Source: Alphaproteobacteria bacterium UBA4588 (GTDB taxonomy: Bacteria > Pseudomonadota > Alphaproteobacteria > Puniceispirillales > Puniceispirillaceae). Taken from it: 20,812 nucleotides of DNA. The notes under the pieces are model-generated. The model was not told the origin of the DNA. It saw only the letters and a program-made list of their open reading frames with translations, and ran no database searches. The stretch covers positions 12,664 through 33,475 of the forward strand of contig DGJU01000058.1 in assembly GCA_002387605.1 (NCBI GenBank), read 5' to 3'. The translations under genes were made by a program, and so were the position numbers. Shown one piece after another: positions 6,674 to 15,765 of the stretch; position 1 is the first letter of the stretch, and every line of letters begins with the position of its first letter.

Positions 6674-8144
6674 TCTTATCTTACATGATAACAGCATCAC
6701 CCTGACAGCGGGCTCAGACCAGACAGTCATCTCGGCCGTGCGTTGTGATAGCCGCACGGTTAACGCTGGCGCATTATTTGTGTGTATAGCAGGCGAGACA
6801 TCTGATGGTCATGATTTTATCGCAGATGCCTGTTCTGCTGGCGCCTCTGCCATTCTAACTGATGGCCGGCCCGTTAGCGTGCCGGACGGCGTTGCTGTTA
6901 TCACAGCAGCCAATGTGGCGCATGCTTATGGCAGATTATGTTCACGTTTCTGGCCGCGGCGCTCAGGCATGTTAGTTGGGGTAACAGGCACGAACGGCAA
7001 AACCTCGGTTTGTGAATATTTACGCCAGATCTGGCAGCGTGCAACATGGCCAGCAGCTGCAATGGGAACACTCGGCATCACCTGCCCCGCTGACAAGATT
7101 GCAGATACAGTTACCACATTAACAACCCCGCAAGCTGAAACATTATTTTCTAATCTGGACCTGCTGGCTGATGCTGGCATTAGCCACACAGCCTTTGAAG
7201 CGTCCAGTCATGGTCTTGCGCAAGGCCGCCTGTCCGGCCTTGGCGTTAATGTTGCTGTATTTACCAATTTAAGCCGCGACCATCTGGACTGGCATTCAGA
7301 TATGGATGAATATTTTGACGCCAAAGCCCGTCTGTTTGATGAAAATCTGATGGATGGTGGCATTGCTGTGATTAATAATGACGATGCTTATGGAAAAGCG
7401 CTTATCAAACGTCTGGCTGGCCGGCACATTGTGCTCTGGACTGTTGGCATGTCAGCAGAGTCTGCTTTTTGTATTAAAGATATTACCCCGCAATCCTTTG
7501 GGCTTGATTTAAGCCTGAGCCATCAGGGGCAGGTCTTTCACTTCCCGATTGCCTTATCAGGACAGTTTCAGGCTGTGAATGCTGTCATGGCAGCTGTTGC
7601 TGCTTATGCTTCGGGGATGCCGCTACAGGATTCTTTTGGCGCATTACCGAGCCTACAGCCGGTGCGGGGGCGCATGCAACCTGTTCATGGTCATCCGTTA
7701 GGCGCCCGCATTATCATTGATTATGCCCATACTCCTGATGCGCTTGCTGCAGCGCTTGATGCGCTAAGAGCAGAGACCAGCGGTAACTTATTTGTTGTCT
7801 TTGGCTGTGGCGGTGACCGCGATAAAGGCAAACGGGCACAAATGGGTCAGGTTGCCGCTGAAAAAGCAGATCATGTCATTGTCACAGACGATAATCCGCG
7901 CACAGAAGACCCTGCCCTTATCCGAGATGAAATCCGCACTGGCTGCCCTGATAGCGTGGCTGTCTGGCCGCGCGATAATGCCATTCGTCAGGCAATCACT
8001 CAGATGTCAGCGCATGACAGCCTGCTTATTGCTGGCAAAGGCCATGAAACAGTGCAGATGATCGGCACTGAAACCCTGCCCTTTGATGATGCCGCTGTTG
8101 CACGAAACACGATAGCACGCCTTCAGGAGGATTCAGCATGCTGA
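6660..8144 (+). CDS. murE: UDP-MurNAc-L-Ala-D-Glu:meso-diaminopimelate ligase MurE
   Basis: MurE adds meso-diaminopimelate as the third stem-peptide residue in the cytoplasm, using ATP. With GTG 6660 as start the protein has 494 residues. The P-loop GTNGKT is at 110-115. The DNPR motif at 411-414, which binds diaminopimelate and separates these enzymes from lysine-adding MurE, is intact. The wall should therefore be the Gram-negative DAP type. GHDF near the N-terminus and SSHGLAQGRL in the central domain are also family-typical. It overlaps ftsI at the front and murF at the back (ATGCTGA, 7 nt). Confidence 0.95.
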   Translation: MHLIDLILHDNSITLTAGSDQTVISAVRCDSRTVNAGALFVCIAGETSDGHDFIADACSAGASAILTDGRPVSVPDGVAVITAANVAHAYGRLCSRFWPRRSGMLVGVTGTNGKTSVCEYLRQIWQRATWPAAAMGTLGITCPADKIADTVTTLTTPQAETLFSNLDLLADAGISHTAFEASSHGLAQGRLSGLGVNVAVFTNLSRDHLDWHSDMDEYFDAKARLFDENLMDGGIAVINNDDAYGKALIKRLAGRHIVLWTVGMSAESAFCIKDITPQSFGLDLSLSHQGQVFHFPIALSGQFQAVNAVMAAVAAYASGMPLQDSFGALPSLQPVRGRMQPVHGHPLGARIIIDYAHTPDALAAALDALRAETSGNLFVVFGCGGDRDKGKRAQMGQVAAEKADHVIVTDDNPRTEDPALIRDEIRTGCPDSVAVWPRDNAIRQAITQMSAHDSLLIAGKGHETVQMIGTETLPFDDAAVARNTIARLQEDSAC

Positions 8145-9607
8145 GCCTTCTTTCTGCCCAAGAGCTTGCAGATATCTGCGGCGGGCTCTGGCATCCAGCC
8201 CCCCCAAGCGGCAATGCTCGCGGGATAAAGATTGATAGCCGGGCGCTTGATAAGGGCAATATCTTTGTGGCGCTGAAGGGCGCACGAAGTGATGGTCATG
8301 ATTTTGTCAGCCAGCTAGATGCGACTGATATTTTTGCTGCTATCGTAGAACATGCCGTTGCCAATACTGAGGTAGCCCAACTTGTTGTGCCGGACGCTCT
8401 TATTGCGCTGCAGACGCTGGCGCAGAACTGCGGCCTGCGAACAACGGCAACAAAGTTAGCGATTACAGGCTCGGTTGGCAAAACAGGGACCAAGGAAATG
8501 CTGGCTCACCTGCTGGCGTCAGCAGGACAGACCCATGCAACCAGAGGAAATCTGAATAACCATATCGGGATGCCGCTCACACTTGTTGGTACGCCGCAAG
8601 AGACTGATTATCTGGTCGTTGAAATGGGCATGAACCATGCTGGTGAGATAGCCGCTCTTACCGAGATGATGCTTCCTCATATTGCCGCTATCACTTGTAT
8701 TTCAGATACGCATTCTGCGCATTTCTCAAACCTATCAGATATTGCCGAAGCGAAAACTGAAATCTTTAATGGCTTGTCAGGAGCAGCTGTTGCTATCCTG
8801 CCGCGCGATGATGCGTTTTATGGCCAACTTGCTGGCGCTGCCCGGCTTGCTGGTGCACGCAGCATTCTGACATTTGGGTATCATGAGGACAGTGATTTCA
8901 GGGTGGTCTCGTGCCATCCGACCTCTTCTGGCCTGTCTCTTGAGGTCGAAATTCCAGATGCCAGCGAAGGCCGCAAAATACTCTCTTTTGCCCTAGGGAT
9001 GAATGCTGTGCATTGGGCTATCAGTGCTGCTTGTGTTCTGGCGATGGCATCAGCGGCCGGCGTTGATGTTGAAGCGAGCGCACCACACCTTACTTCGTTT
9101 CAGGATCTGCCGGGCAGAGGCTTATCTATAGGCCTAGATGTTGCCGGGCATCATTTTACCCTGATTGATGATAGTTATAATGCCAGCCCCTCTTCTATGA
9201 CAGCCGCTATCACCCATCTTGCAACACAAAGCGGCGATATTAAATCTGCGATATTATCAGATATGCTCGAGCTGGGCGATGGCGGGCATGATGCCCATAT
9301 CGCTCTGGTTACGCCTCTTATGCAGGCTGGCATTTCGCGGCTTATTACTGTTGGCGAGATGATGGCTGAGGTTGGCGAGCGCCTTGCCCCTCATATCGAG
9401 GTAAAATCCTTTCAGACAGCCGATGATGTGATCTGCCAAATCATTAGCGCGCCCGAACAAATTATCGGCAATAGCACTATTATGCTGGTCAAGGGCTCGC
9501 ATGGCTCCGGGGCGCATCTTATTGCAACCCAGCTTATGGCCTTTGGTGCATTACCTCCCTCTAGCATATCCTCATCACACGAAGGGGTAACGCCAGATGC
9601 TGCCTGA
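8138..9607 (+). CDS. murF: UDP-MurNAc-tripeptide:D-Ala-D-Ala ligase MurF
   Basis: MurF adds the D-Ala-D-Ala made by Ddl, completing UDP-MurNAc-pentapeptide. The 489-residue protein has the Mur-ligase P-loop in its MurF form (GSVGKT, 111-116). It also has NHIGMPLTL and VVEMGMNHAGEI in the central domain, and DDSYNASPSSM, a MurF hallmark, in the C-terminal half. The length is slightly above the usual 450-480, with an extra Ser-rich tail. AGGAGG precedes the start. A run of seven C (8199-8205) lies early in the gene. It overlaps mraY by 11 nt. Confidence 0.96.
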   Translation: MLSLLSAQELADICGGLWHPAPPSGNARGIKIDSRALDKGNIFVALKGARSDGHDFVSQLDATDIFAAIVEHAVANTEVAQLVVPDALIALQTLAQNCGLRTTATKLAITGSVGKTGTKEMLAHLLASAGQTHATRGNLNNHIGMPLTLVGTPQETDYLVVEMGMNHAGEIAALTEMMLPHIAAITCISDTHSAHFSNLSDIAEAKTEIFNGLSGAAVAILPRDDAFYGQLAGAARLAGARSILTFGYHEDSDFRVVSCHPTSSGLSLEVEIPDASEGRKILSFALGMNAVHWAISAACVLAMASAAGVDVEASAPHLTSFQDLPGRGLSIGLDVAGHHFTLIDDSYNASPSSMTAAITHLATQSGDIKSAILSDMLELGDGGHDAHIALVTPLMQAGISRLITVGEMMAEVGERLAPHIEVKSFQTADDVICQIISAPEQIIGNSTIMLVKGSHGSGAHLIATQLMAFGALPPSSISSSHEGVTPDAA

Positions 9608-10685
9608 CCTTCTCCTCCCTCTTGCAGGTGAATATCAGATTTTCAATCTGTTCCGGTATATTACCTTCCGGTCGGGCGGCGCGATGCTAACATCGCTTAT
9701 TCTGGCGTTGATGTTTGGCGATGCGTTTATCCGGTGGCTAAAATCACATCAGGCCGAAGGGCAGCCTATTCGCAGTGACGGTCCTGAATCACATATCCTG
9801 ACCAAAGCAGGCACCCCCACAATGGGCGGTCTGCTTATTCTTGCCTGTTTTATTCTTGCAACATTATTATGGGTGCCACTCAAAAACCCGTATCTCTGGC
9901 CCGTGCTGCTGGTTGCGGCAAGCTATGGGGCAATCGGCGCAGTTGATGATTGGTTAAAGCTAAAAAAGCGGTCAAGCGACGGCATGAGCGGACGCCAGAA
10001 ACTACTATTTCAGGTTGTAGCAGCCTTTCTTGCCAGCCTTATCTTGATCCAGCTATCGCCCGAGGCGCTTCGCTATGGGGTTGCTCTTCCGTTTGTTAAA
10101 GACACGCTTCTATATCTGGGAATTTTCTATGTTCCCTTTGCTATTCTTGTGATTGTTGGTGCATCGAACGCTGTCAATTTAACTGACGGGCTTGATGGGC
10201 TTGCGATTGTTCCTGTGATGATTGTTGCAACGTGTTTTGCGCTGATTGCTTATCTGAGCGGTAATATCAATTTCTCCAACTATTTGCAGATTCATTATGT
10301 GCCGGGCACGGGTGACCTTGCGACCTTATGTGGCGCGCTTATCGGCGCTGGCCTTGGTTTCTTATGGTTCAATGCACCGCCCGCAAAAGTCTTTATGGGC
10401 GATACAGGCTCGCTTGCCCTTGGCGGCGCACTGGGCGCTGTATCAGTTGCGACCCGCCATGAGCTGGTGCTTGCCATTGCCGGCGGCCTATTCGTTTTGG
10501 AAACAGTATCTGTCATTTTACAGGTGGCGTCTTTCAAGTTAACAGGAAAACGTATTTTTCTGATGGCACCCTTGCATCATCATTTCGAAAAGAAAGGATG
10601 GGCAGAAAGTACCATCGTTATCCGGTTCTGGATTATCTCGGTCATTCTGGCCCTTATCAGCCTTTCAACATTGAAACTGCGCTAG
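9597..10685 (+). CDS. mraY: Phospho-MurNAc-pentapeptide transferase MraY
   Basis: MraY moves phospho-MurNAc-pentapeptide to undecaprenyl phosphate, making lipid I at the inner membrane. The 362-residue protein is highly hydrophobic, with about ten membrane segments. The Mg-binding residues are present: the DD pair at 117-118, NLTDGLDGL with D197 and D200, and the PLHHHFEKKGW motif with HHH at 327-329. The opening LLLPLAGEYQIFNLFRYITF is typical of alphaproteobacterial MraY. The stop TAG runs into a tract of eight G before murD. Confidence 0.97.
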   Translation: MLPDLLLPLAGEYQIFNLFRYITFRSGGAMLTSLILALMFGDAFIRWLKSHQAEGQPIRSDGPESHILTKAGTPTMGGLLILACFILATLLWVPLKNPYLWPVLLVAASYGAIGAVDDWLKLKKRSSDGMSGRQKLLFQVVAAFLASLILIQLSPEALRYGVALPFVKDTLLYLGIFYVPFAILVIVGASNAVNLTDGLDGLAIVPVMIVATCFALIAYLSGNINFSNYLQIHYVPGTGDLATLCGALIGAGLGFLWFNAPPAKVFMGDTGSLALGGALGAVSVATRHELVLAIAGGLFVLETVSVILQVASFKLTGKRIFLMAPLHHHFEKKGWAESTIVIRFWIISVILALISLSTLKLR

Positions 10686-10692
10686 GGGGGGG
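10685..10692 (+). repeat. G8 homopolymer at the mraY stop / murD leader
   Basis: Eight consecutive G begin with the last base of the mraY stop codon and end 13 nt before the murD ATG. They supply the only G-rich Shine-Dalgarno-like sequence for murD. Tracts of this length can slip. Here that would change neither protein but could alter murD translation. Confidence 0.8.
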
Positions 10693-10705
10693 ATCGGATA
10701 CTCAC

Positions 10706-12061
10706 ATGACATCATCTAGCCTGCGCATGATAGCTGTTCTTGGTCTTGGTCGTTCTGGCCGCGCTGCCTGTCTGCGCGCCGCACAGCAAGGCATCAGCTA
10801 TGTTGCCTATGATGACAAGCTAGCTCAAAAAGCAGAATTGGACGTTCAGGGTATCTGCCTTACGCCGCCGGCAGACTGGGCTTGGGATAAGCTTGATGCG
10901 CTGGTGATTAGCCCTGGCATTCCCCATCATCATCCCGCCCCGCATCCGGTAGCAAAGCAAGCGCAGGATGCTGGCATTCCGGTTATCTCAGAAATCGAAT
11001 TTGCTCTGCGCACAGGCCTTACAGGGCGGCTCGTAACAGTGACCGGCACGAATGGTAAATCAACCATTACAGCGCTTATTGGGCATATTCTAGCAGATGC
11101 CGGTTATGAGGTTGCTATTGGCGGTAATTTGGGCGAGCCGTTATGTGAGTTGCCGGCCCTGTCGCAGACAGGCATCTATGTTGCCGAGCTTTCCTCCTAT
11201 CAGTTGGAGACGACACCGTCATTATCCTGCGACTGCACGATTATCTCGAATATCACGCCAGACCATCTTGACCGGCATGGCGGGTTTGATGGTTATGTAA
11301 AGGCCAAGAAAAACGCGCTTCTTTCTGTCAAGGCGGGCGGTCTTGCCTGCCTTGGTACAGGCCCTATTCTGGAGGAGTTTGCACAAGCGCTGGCACCTGA
11401 TATTACCTGTTTGCGCCTCGATATATCACAACAGAATGCGCTGGATAAAGCGGTGCTGGATACTATCCAAAACCCAGCACTAAGTGGCCCACATAATGCA
11501 GAAAACTGTCTTGCTGCTATTTTCGTCTGCCGCTATTTTGGGCTGTCTGATGCGGTTATATATGATGCCATCACGCGCTTTAGCGGTTTGCCTCACAGAA
11601 TGCAACCTGCCGGAACATCCGGCACGGTTTCTTTTATCAATGACAGTAAAGCTACTAATGCAGAGGCAGCAGCGCGCGCCTTGCGGAGTTTTGAGTCTAT
11701 CTGGTGGTGTGCAGGCGGCCTTGCCAAGGATGCCGGACTTACCGCCTGCCTGCCGCATTTAGCTGCTGTGCGCGGCGCCTTTTTATATGGTGCCTCAGCA
11801 AACGACTTTGCCCGTCAGCTTGATGGGCTTGTGCCTGTTAGCCTGAACGAAACACTTGATGAGGCAGTCGGCGCTGCTGTTGCTAGTGCGCGCTCAGATG
11901 TGAGCAATGATACTCACACAATTCTGCTGTCCCCTGCGGCAGCTTCATTTGATCAGTATGATAGTTTTGAAGCCCGCGGCGATGCCTTTTGCGCCCGTGC
12001 AAAGCAGCTCATCGCATCCGGCATATCAGAGCCAAGCGGAAAGGCGGTGCCGCATGCTTGA
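10706..12061 (+). CDS. murD: UDP-MurNAc-L-alanine:D-glutamate ligase MurD
   Basis: MurD adds D-glutamate to UDP-MurNAc-L-Ala. From ATG 10706 it has 451 residues, the usual length. It opens with the Rossmann-like MIAVLGLGRSGRA, and GTNGKST is at 114-120. ELSSYQLE, ITPDHLDRHG and NDSKATN follow, all MurD signatures. The frame is open further upstream to 10598, but that would overlap mraY by 88 nt and add residues unlike MurD, so ATG 10706 is preferred. No strong Shine-Dalgarno is seen apart from the G8 tract. Together with the 20-nt gap after mraY this makes it the weakest-coupled mur gene here. It overlaps ftsW by 8 nt. Confidence 0.94.
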   Translation: MTSSSLRMIAVLGLGRSGRAACLRAAQQGISYVAYDDKLAQKAELDVQGICLTPPADWAWDKLDALVISPGIPHHHPAPHPVAKQAQDAGIPVISEIEFALRTGLTGRLVTVTGTNGKSTITALIGHILADAGYEVAIGGNLGEPLCELPALSQTGIYVAELSSYQLETTPSLSCDCTIISNITPDHLDRHGGFDGYVKAKKNALLSVKAGGLACLGTGPILEEFAQALAPDITCLRLDISQQNALDKAVLDTIQNPALSGPHNAENCLAAIFVCRYFGLSDAVIYDAITRFSGLPHRMQPAGTSGTVSFINDSKATNAEAAARALRSFESIWWCAGGLAKDAGLTACLPHLAAVRGAFLYGASANDFARQLDGLVPVSLNETLDEAVGAAVASARSDVSNDTHTILLSPAAASFDQYDSFEARGDAFCARAKQLIASGISEPSGKAVPHA

Positions 12062-13226
12062 TAGAACCGATAGATCGCTTATTGGCATCTGGTGGTGGAC
12101 TGTTGATAGATGGCTGCTTGCCAGTGCCCTGTTGCTGATGGTGATTGGCCTGCTGCTGGTTATGGCAGCAAGTCCGCCTGTTGCTGCGCGTATTGGACTT
12201 CCTGAGCAGCATTTCGTCTGGCGGCAACTGATTTATCTGGTGCCTTCAGTTGGCATTATGCTTGGCATTTCTTTACTATCAGCGCGTACAATTCGGGTAT
12301 TGGCGCTTGTTGGGCTTATCGGGATTATTGGATTAATGATAGCGACCCTTGCTATCGGGCCAGAAGTCAAAGGAGCGACGCGCTGGATATCGCTGGGGCC
12401 GTTGCGCCTGCAACCGTCTGAATTTGCAAAGCCCTTCTTTGCTGTCGTATGCGCTTGGCTTCTTGGTCTTTGGCGGGAGGGGGAGAATTTCCCCGGCTGG
12501 ATGTGGGCCTCTGGGATTGCAGCTATTATTGTGACTATCCTTGTCCTGCAGCCTGATATTGGCATGACATCAGTTTTGGTTCTGACATGGGGCTTTCTGA
12601 TGTTTCTGGCTGGTATGCCGCTTCTGCTTGTGCTGATGGCAACTGCCTTGGCGCCGCTGGCGTTAGTAACAGCTTATTTCCTCTTGCCGCATGTTCACAA
12701 ACGGGTTGATAAATTTCTGGCTGGCGGCAACATGCAGACAGAACGGTCTATCCAGTCATTTATTGATGGCGGACTATTTGGTGTTGGGCCAGGTGATGGA
12801 ACTGTAAAACTGCACCTGCCTGATGCTCATGCCGATTTTATTTTTTCCGTAGCAGCCGAAGAATATGGATTGCTCGCCTGCCTCTTTCTTATCAGTGTTT
12901 ATGGCTTTTTTGTGTTGCGTGGCTTTAGCCGGTCAGTGAGCGGAGAGGGTATGTTTACCCTGCTGGCAGCATCGGGCCTTACAATGCAGTTTGGGGTTCA
13001 GGCGGCCATTCATATGGCGTCATCTGTTGACCTTATCCCAACCAAAGGAATGACCCTTCCTTTCATCAGCTATGGCGGCTCATCATTACTAGCAAGCGGC
13101 ATTACTGTTGGCATTATTCTAGCGCTCACCCGAACACAAAATGCCTCTATCGTCTCATCGGATGTGCGTAGGTCAGGCCTTTCTGAGACGCGTTTATATC
13201 CCTCTCATAGCCGGGAGGTTTTATAA
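12054..13226 (+). CDS. ftsW: Septal peptidoglycan polymerase FtsW
   Basis: FtsW is the SEDS-family glycosyltransferase that polymerises lipid II at the septum with FtsI. From ATG 12054 it has 390 residues and about ten membrane segments. SEDS motifs include GATRWISLGPLRLQPSEFAK in the first half, the extracellular-loop region DAHADFIFSVAAEEYG, and the C-terminal LIPTKGMTLPFISYGGSS. The start follows the DRTDRSLIGIWWWTVD opening common in alphaproteobacteria. The frame is open back to 11907, but that part is murD in another frame. It overlaps murD by 8 nt and murG by one (TAATG). Confidence 0.95.
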   Translation: MLDRTDRSLIGIWWWTVDRWLLASALLLMVIGLLLVMAASPPVAARIGLPEQHFVWRQLIYLVPSVGIMLGISLLSARTIRVLALVGLIGIIGLMIATLAIGPEVKGATRWISLGPLRLQPSEFAKPFFAVVCAWLLGLWREGENFPGWMWASGIAAIIVTILVLQPDIGMTSVLVLTWGFLMFLAGMPLLLVLMATALAPLALVTAYFLLPHVHKRVDKFLAGGNMQTERSIQSFIDGGLFGVGPGDGTVKLHLPDAHADFIFSVAAEEYGLLACLFLISVYGFFVLRGFSRSVSGEGMFTLLAASGLTMQFGVQAAIHMASSVDLIPTKGMTLPFISYGGSSLLASGITVGIILALTRTQNASIVSSDVRRSGLSETRLYPSHSREVL

Positions 13227-14332
13227 TGGCTGCACGTCTATCAGCGCCAATCTTTCTAGCAGCAGGCGGCACAGGCGGTCATGTGTTTCCGGCCATCGCT
13301 GTTGCAGATGCGCTTCTCCTGCGCGGCCATTCTATCCAGATGGTCACCGATAAACGCGGCAGAAAGTTGATACCAAACCGTCTGCCTTGCCTGACGATTT
13401 CAGCCGCCTCTCCTTTTTCTGGCTCTCAGCTATCACGCGCTCTTGCTTTGGTAAAACTAGGGTTTGGGGCGCTTCAGGTTGGCCTAAAAATGCTAATCAG
13501 CCGCCCTTCGCTTGTAATAGGCTTTGGCGGCTACCCGTCTGCTAGCCCGCTTCTTATGGCCCAATTACTTCGCATTCCGGCTATCTTGCATGAACAAAAT
13601 GCCATTATGGGGCGCACAAATCAGGTGCTAGCACAGCGTTGTAAATCCCTGCTTATCAGCTGGGCCGATACAGCTGGCCTGCCGGCATCACCGCCAGCTC
13701 ACCATCTCGGCCTGCCAGTACGAGAGGCATTTGCATCAATTGAGCGGTATCACGCAAAAGCAGGAGCGCAGGTTAATCTTCTTATTCTTGGCGGCTCGCT
13801 TGGCGCACAGGTTTTTGCAAGCCTATTGCCTGATGCGATTGCTGCACTGCCTGAACAGGTTCGCGCGCGCCTGAGCGTCACACAGCAAGCGCGCACCGAC
13901 CAGCATGATGCTGTTGCATCACGATATCGCGCGCTTGGCATTGATGCTGAGATAGCACGTTTCTTTGATGATGTTCCGGCCCGTATGGCGCGCGCTGATA
14001 TTATTATCAGCCGGTCTGGTGCATCATCTGTTGCGGAAATTGCGGCCGCAGGCAGGGCCAGTATTCTTATCCCCTTCCCCTCTGCGCTAGATGACCATCA
14101 GCGCGCAAATGCAGATGTTCTGCTGCGTTGCGGCGGGGCTGACATTGCAAGCGAAGCCGGGCTTAGCCCGCAAAAGCTAGCAGATATCCTGCTACCTCTT
14201 ATTACCGATGAGGCGCACCGTATCGCCACGGCAGACGCAGCCCGCACAGCCTCACTGGGCAATGCCGCAGCTGCGATTGCCCTTCATGCAGAACAGATAA
14301 CCGGCAAGACTGCCCCACTGGAGGCCGCATGA
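13226..14332 (+). CDS. murG: Lipid II synthase MurG (UDP-GlcNAc transferase)
   Basis: MurG transfers GlcNAc from UDP-GlcNAc to lipid I on the inner face of the inner membrane. The 368-residue GT-B protein has the glycine-rich GGTGGHVFPA loop at 14-23, GFGGYPS and HEQNAIMGRTN in the N-terminal domain, and LILGGSLGAQ starting the C-terminal domain. The donor-binding region SRSGASSVAEI to PFPSALDDHQRANA is also present. GGGAGG lies upstream of the ATG. It overlaps murC by 4 nt (ATGA). Confidence 0.97.
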   Translation: MAARLSAPIFLAAGGTGGHVFPAIAVADALLLRGHSIQMVTDKRGRKLIPNRLPCLTISAASPFSGSQLSRALALVKLGFGALQVGLKMLISRPSLVIGFGGYPSASPLLMAQLLRIPAILHEQNAIMGRTNQVLAQRCKSLLISWADTAGLPASPPAHHLGLPVREAFASIERYHAKAGAQVNLLILGGSLGAQVFASLLPDAIAALPEQVRARLSVTQQARTDQHDAVASRYRALGIDAEIARFFDDVPARMARADIIISRSGASSVAEIAAAGRASILIPFPSALDDHQRANADVLLRCGGADIASEAGLSPQKLADILLPLITDEAHRIATADAARTASLGNAAAAIALHAEQITGKTAPLEAA

Positions 14333-15765
14333 CAGCGCTACCCCTATCAATTGGTACGATTCATTTTACCGGCATTGGCGGGATCGGCATGAGCGGTATT
14401 GCTGAGATTCTGCATGAGCTTGGCTATAAGGTTCAAGGCAGTGATTTGAGTGAGAATGCCAATGTGAAACGACTTCGCGCACGCGGCATTGCCGTCACTG
14501 TACCGCAGGCTGCTGAGAATCTAGATGATGTTTCGCTGATTGTTATTTCAACAGCCATCAAACCTGACAATATTGAAGTTGTTGAGGCGCGTCGGCGGTT
14601 CTTGCCTGTTGTTCACCGCGCTGAAATGCTGGGTGAGCTGATGCGGCTACGCTGGACAGTGGCTGTTGCCGGCACGCATGGCAAAACAACGACAACCTCG
14701 CTTGTGGCAACCTTGCTGGACGCTGCTGATATTGACCCCACTGTTGTGAATGGTGGCATCATTTCAAGCTGGGGCAGCAATGCGCGCCTTGGGTCAGGTG
14801 ACTGGATGGTTGTTGAGGCTGATGAAAGTGATGGGTCTTTCTCACGGCTAAAGCCAACTGTCGCTATCGTAACCAATATCGATCCTGAACATCTTGATCA
14901 CCATGGCAGCTATGAAAATCTGGAACAGGCCTTTGCCAATTTTATTACCTCCATCCCGTTTTATGGATTTGCCAGCCTATGCATTGACCATCCGTCTGTT
15001 CAACGCCTTCTGCCCACCCTGTCAGACAGACGGGTTATTACTTATGGGCTGTCAACAAATGCCGATGTAAGAGCCACCAACCTGCGCCATTCAGCCCACT
15101 ATATGCAGTTTGATGTAGCAATCTCCGAGCGTCTCGGCGCTAAAGTTGATAAAATGGCTGACGTTAAGCTGCCAATGCTTGGTGAGCATAATGTTCAGAA
15201 TTGCCTTGCCGCACTGTCAATCTGTATCGAGATGGGCATTAGCGAAGCTGCCATCCGAAAAGGACTTGAGCAATTCAAAGGTGTTGGCCGCCGCTTTGAT
15301 TTCAAAGGCATGGTGAATGGCATCACTGTAATCGATGATTATGGTCATCATCCGGTTGAAATCAAAGCCTCCCTGTCTGCTGGCCGTATGCGCTGCCCAG
15401 ACGGCAAGCTTATTGCTGTTGTTCAGCCTCACCGTTACACCCGTTTGCGTGACCTGTTCGAAGATTTCTGCGCCTGCTTTAATGATGCAGATGATGTGCT
15501 GGTTGCAGATGTCTATGCCGCTGGCGAGGCTCCTATTGACGGGTTTGAAAAAGCTGATCTGGTTGCAGGGCTGCATGCTTATGGCCATCGAAATGCCGCT
15601 GTGCTGTCGAGCCCTGAAGCGCTGGCAGATGAAATTTTGGCACGTGCTAGCTCAGGCGATCTTGTGATGTGTCTTGGGGCGGGTACGATCACAAATTGGG
15701 CAGGGACTCTGCCGAATGAATTAGCCCTTAAGACAGGCCATCCAGTAGAAGGAGATGGTGCATGA
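14329..15765 (+). CDS. murC: UDP-MurNAc:L-alanine ligase MurC
   Basis: MurC adds the first amino acid, L-alanine, to UDP-MurNAc. The 478-residue protein shows the N-terminal UDP-binding motif GIGGIGMSG (15-23) and P-loop GTHGKT (115-120). VVEADESDGSF and NIDPEHLDHHG lie in the central domain, and DDYGHHPVEI and QPHRYTRL in the C-terminal domain. Together these set MurC apart from MurD, MurE and MurF. It is preceded by GGAGG and overlaps both neighbours by 4 nt, so murG, murC and murB should be made in fixed ratio. Confidence 0.97.
   Translation: MTALPLSIGTIHFTGIGGIGMSGIAEILHELGYKVQGSDLSENANVKRLRARGIAVTVPQAAENLDDVSLIVISTAIKPDNIEVVEARRRFLPVVHRAEMLGELMRLRWTVAVAGTHGKTTTTSLVATLLDAADIDPTVVNGGIISSWGSNARLGSGDWMVVEADESDGSFSRLKPTVAIVTNIDPEHLDHHGSYENLEQAFANFITSIPFYGFASLCIDHPSVQRLLPTLSDRRVITYGLSTNADVRATNLRHSAHYMQFDVAISERLGAKVDKMADVKLPMLGEHNVQNCLAALSICIEMGISEAAIRKGLEQFKGVGRRFDFKGMVNGITVIDDYGHHPVEIKASLSAGRMRCPDGKLIAVVQPHRYTRLRDLFEDFCACFNDADDVLVADVYAAGEAPIDGFEKADLVAGLHAYGHRNAAVLSSPEALADEILARASSGDLVMCLGAGTITNWAGTLPNELALKTGHPVEGDGA

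Noticed and set aside
8199..8205. C7 tract early in murF as a phase-variation site
   Set aside because: The run is short, the frame is intact and murF is essential, so on/off switching is implausible.
10598..10705. Upstream extension of murD into mraY
   Set aside because: The 36 extra residues do not resemble MurD, and ATG 10706 gives the normal length and N-terminus.
11907..12053. Extended N-terminus of FtsW
   Set aside because: This part is murD coding sequence in another frame. ATG 12054 gives the family-typical start and an 8-nt overlap.
13750..13941. Minus-strand frames within the dcw genes
   Set aside because: They lie opposite well-recognised genes, lack Shine-Dalgarno sequences and resemble no family; they are by-products of codon bias.
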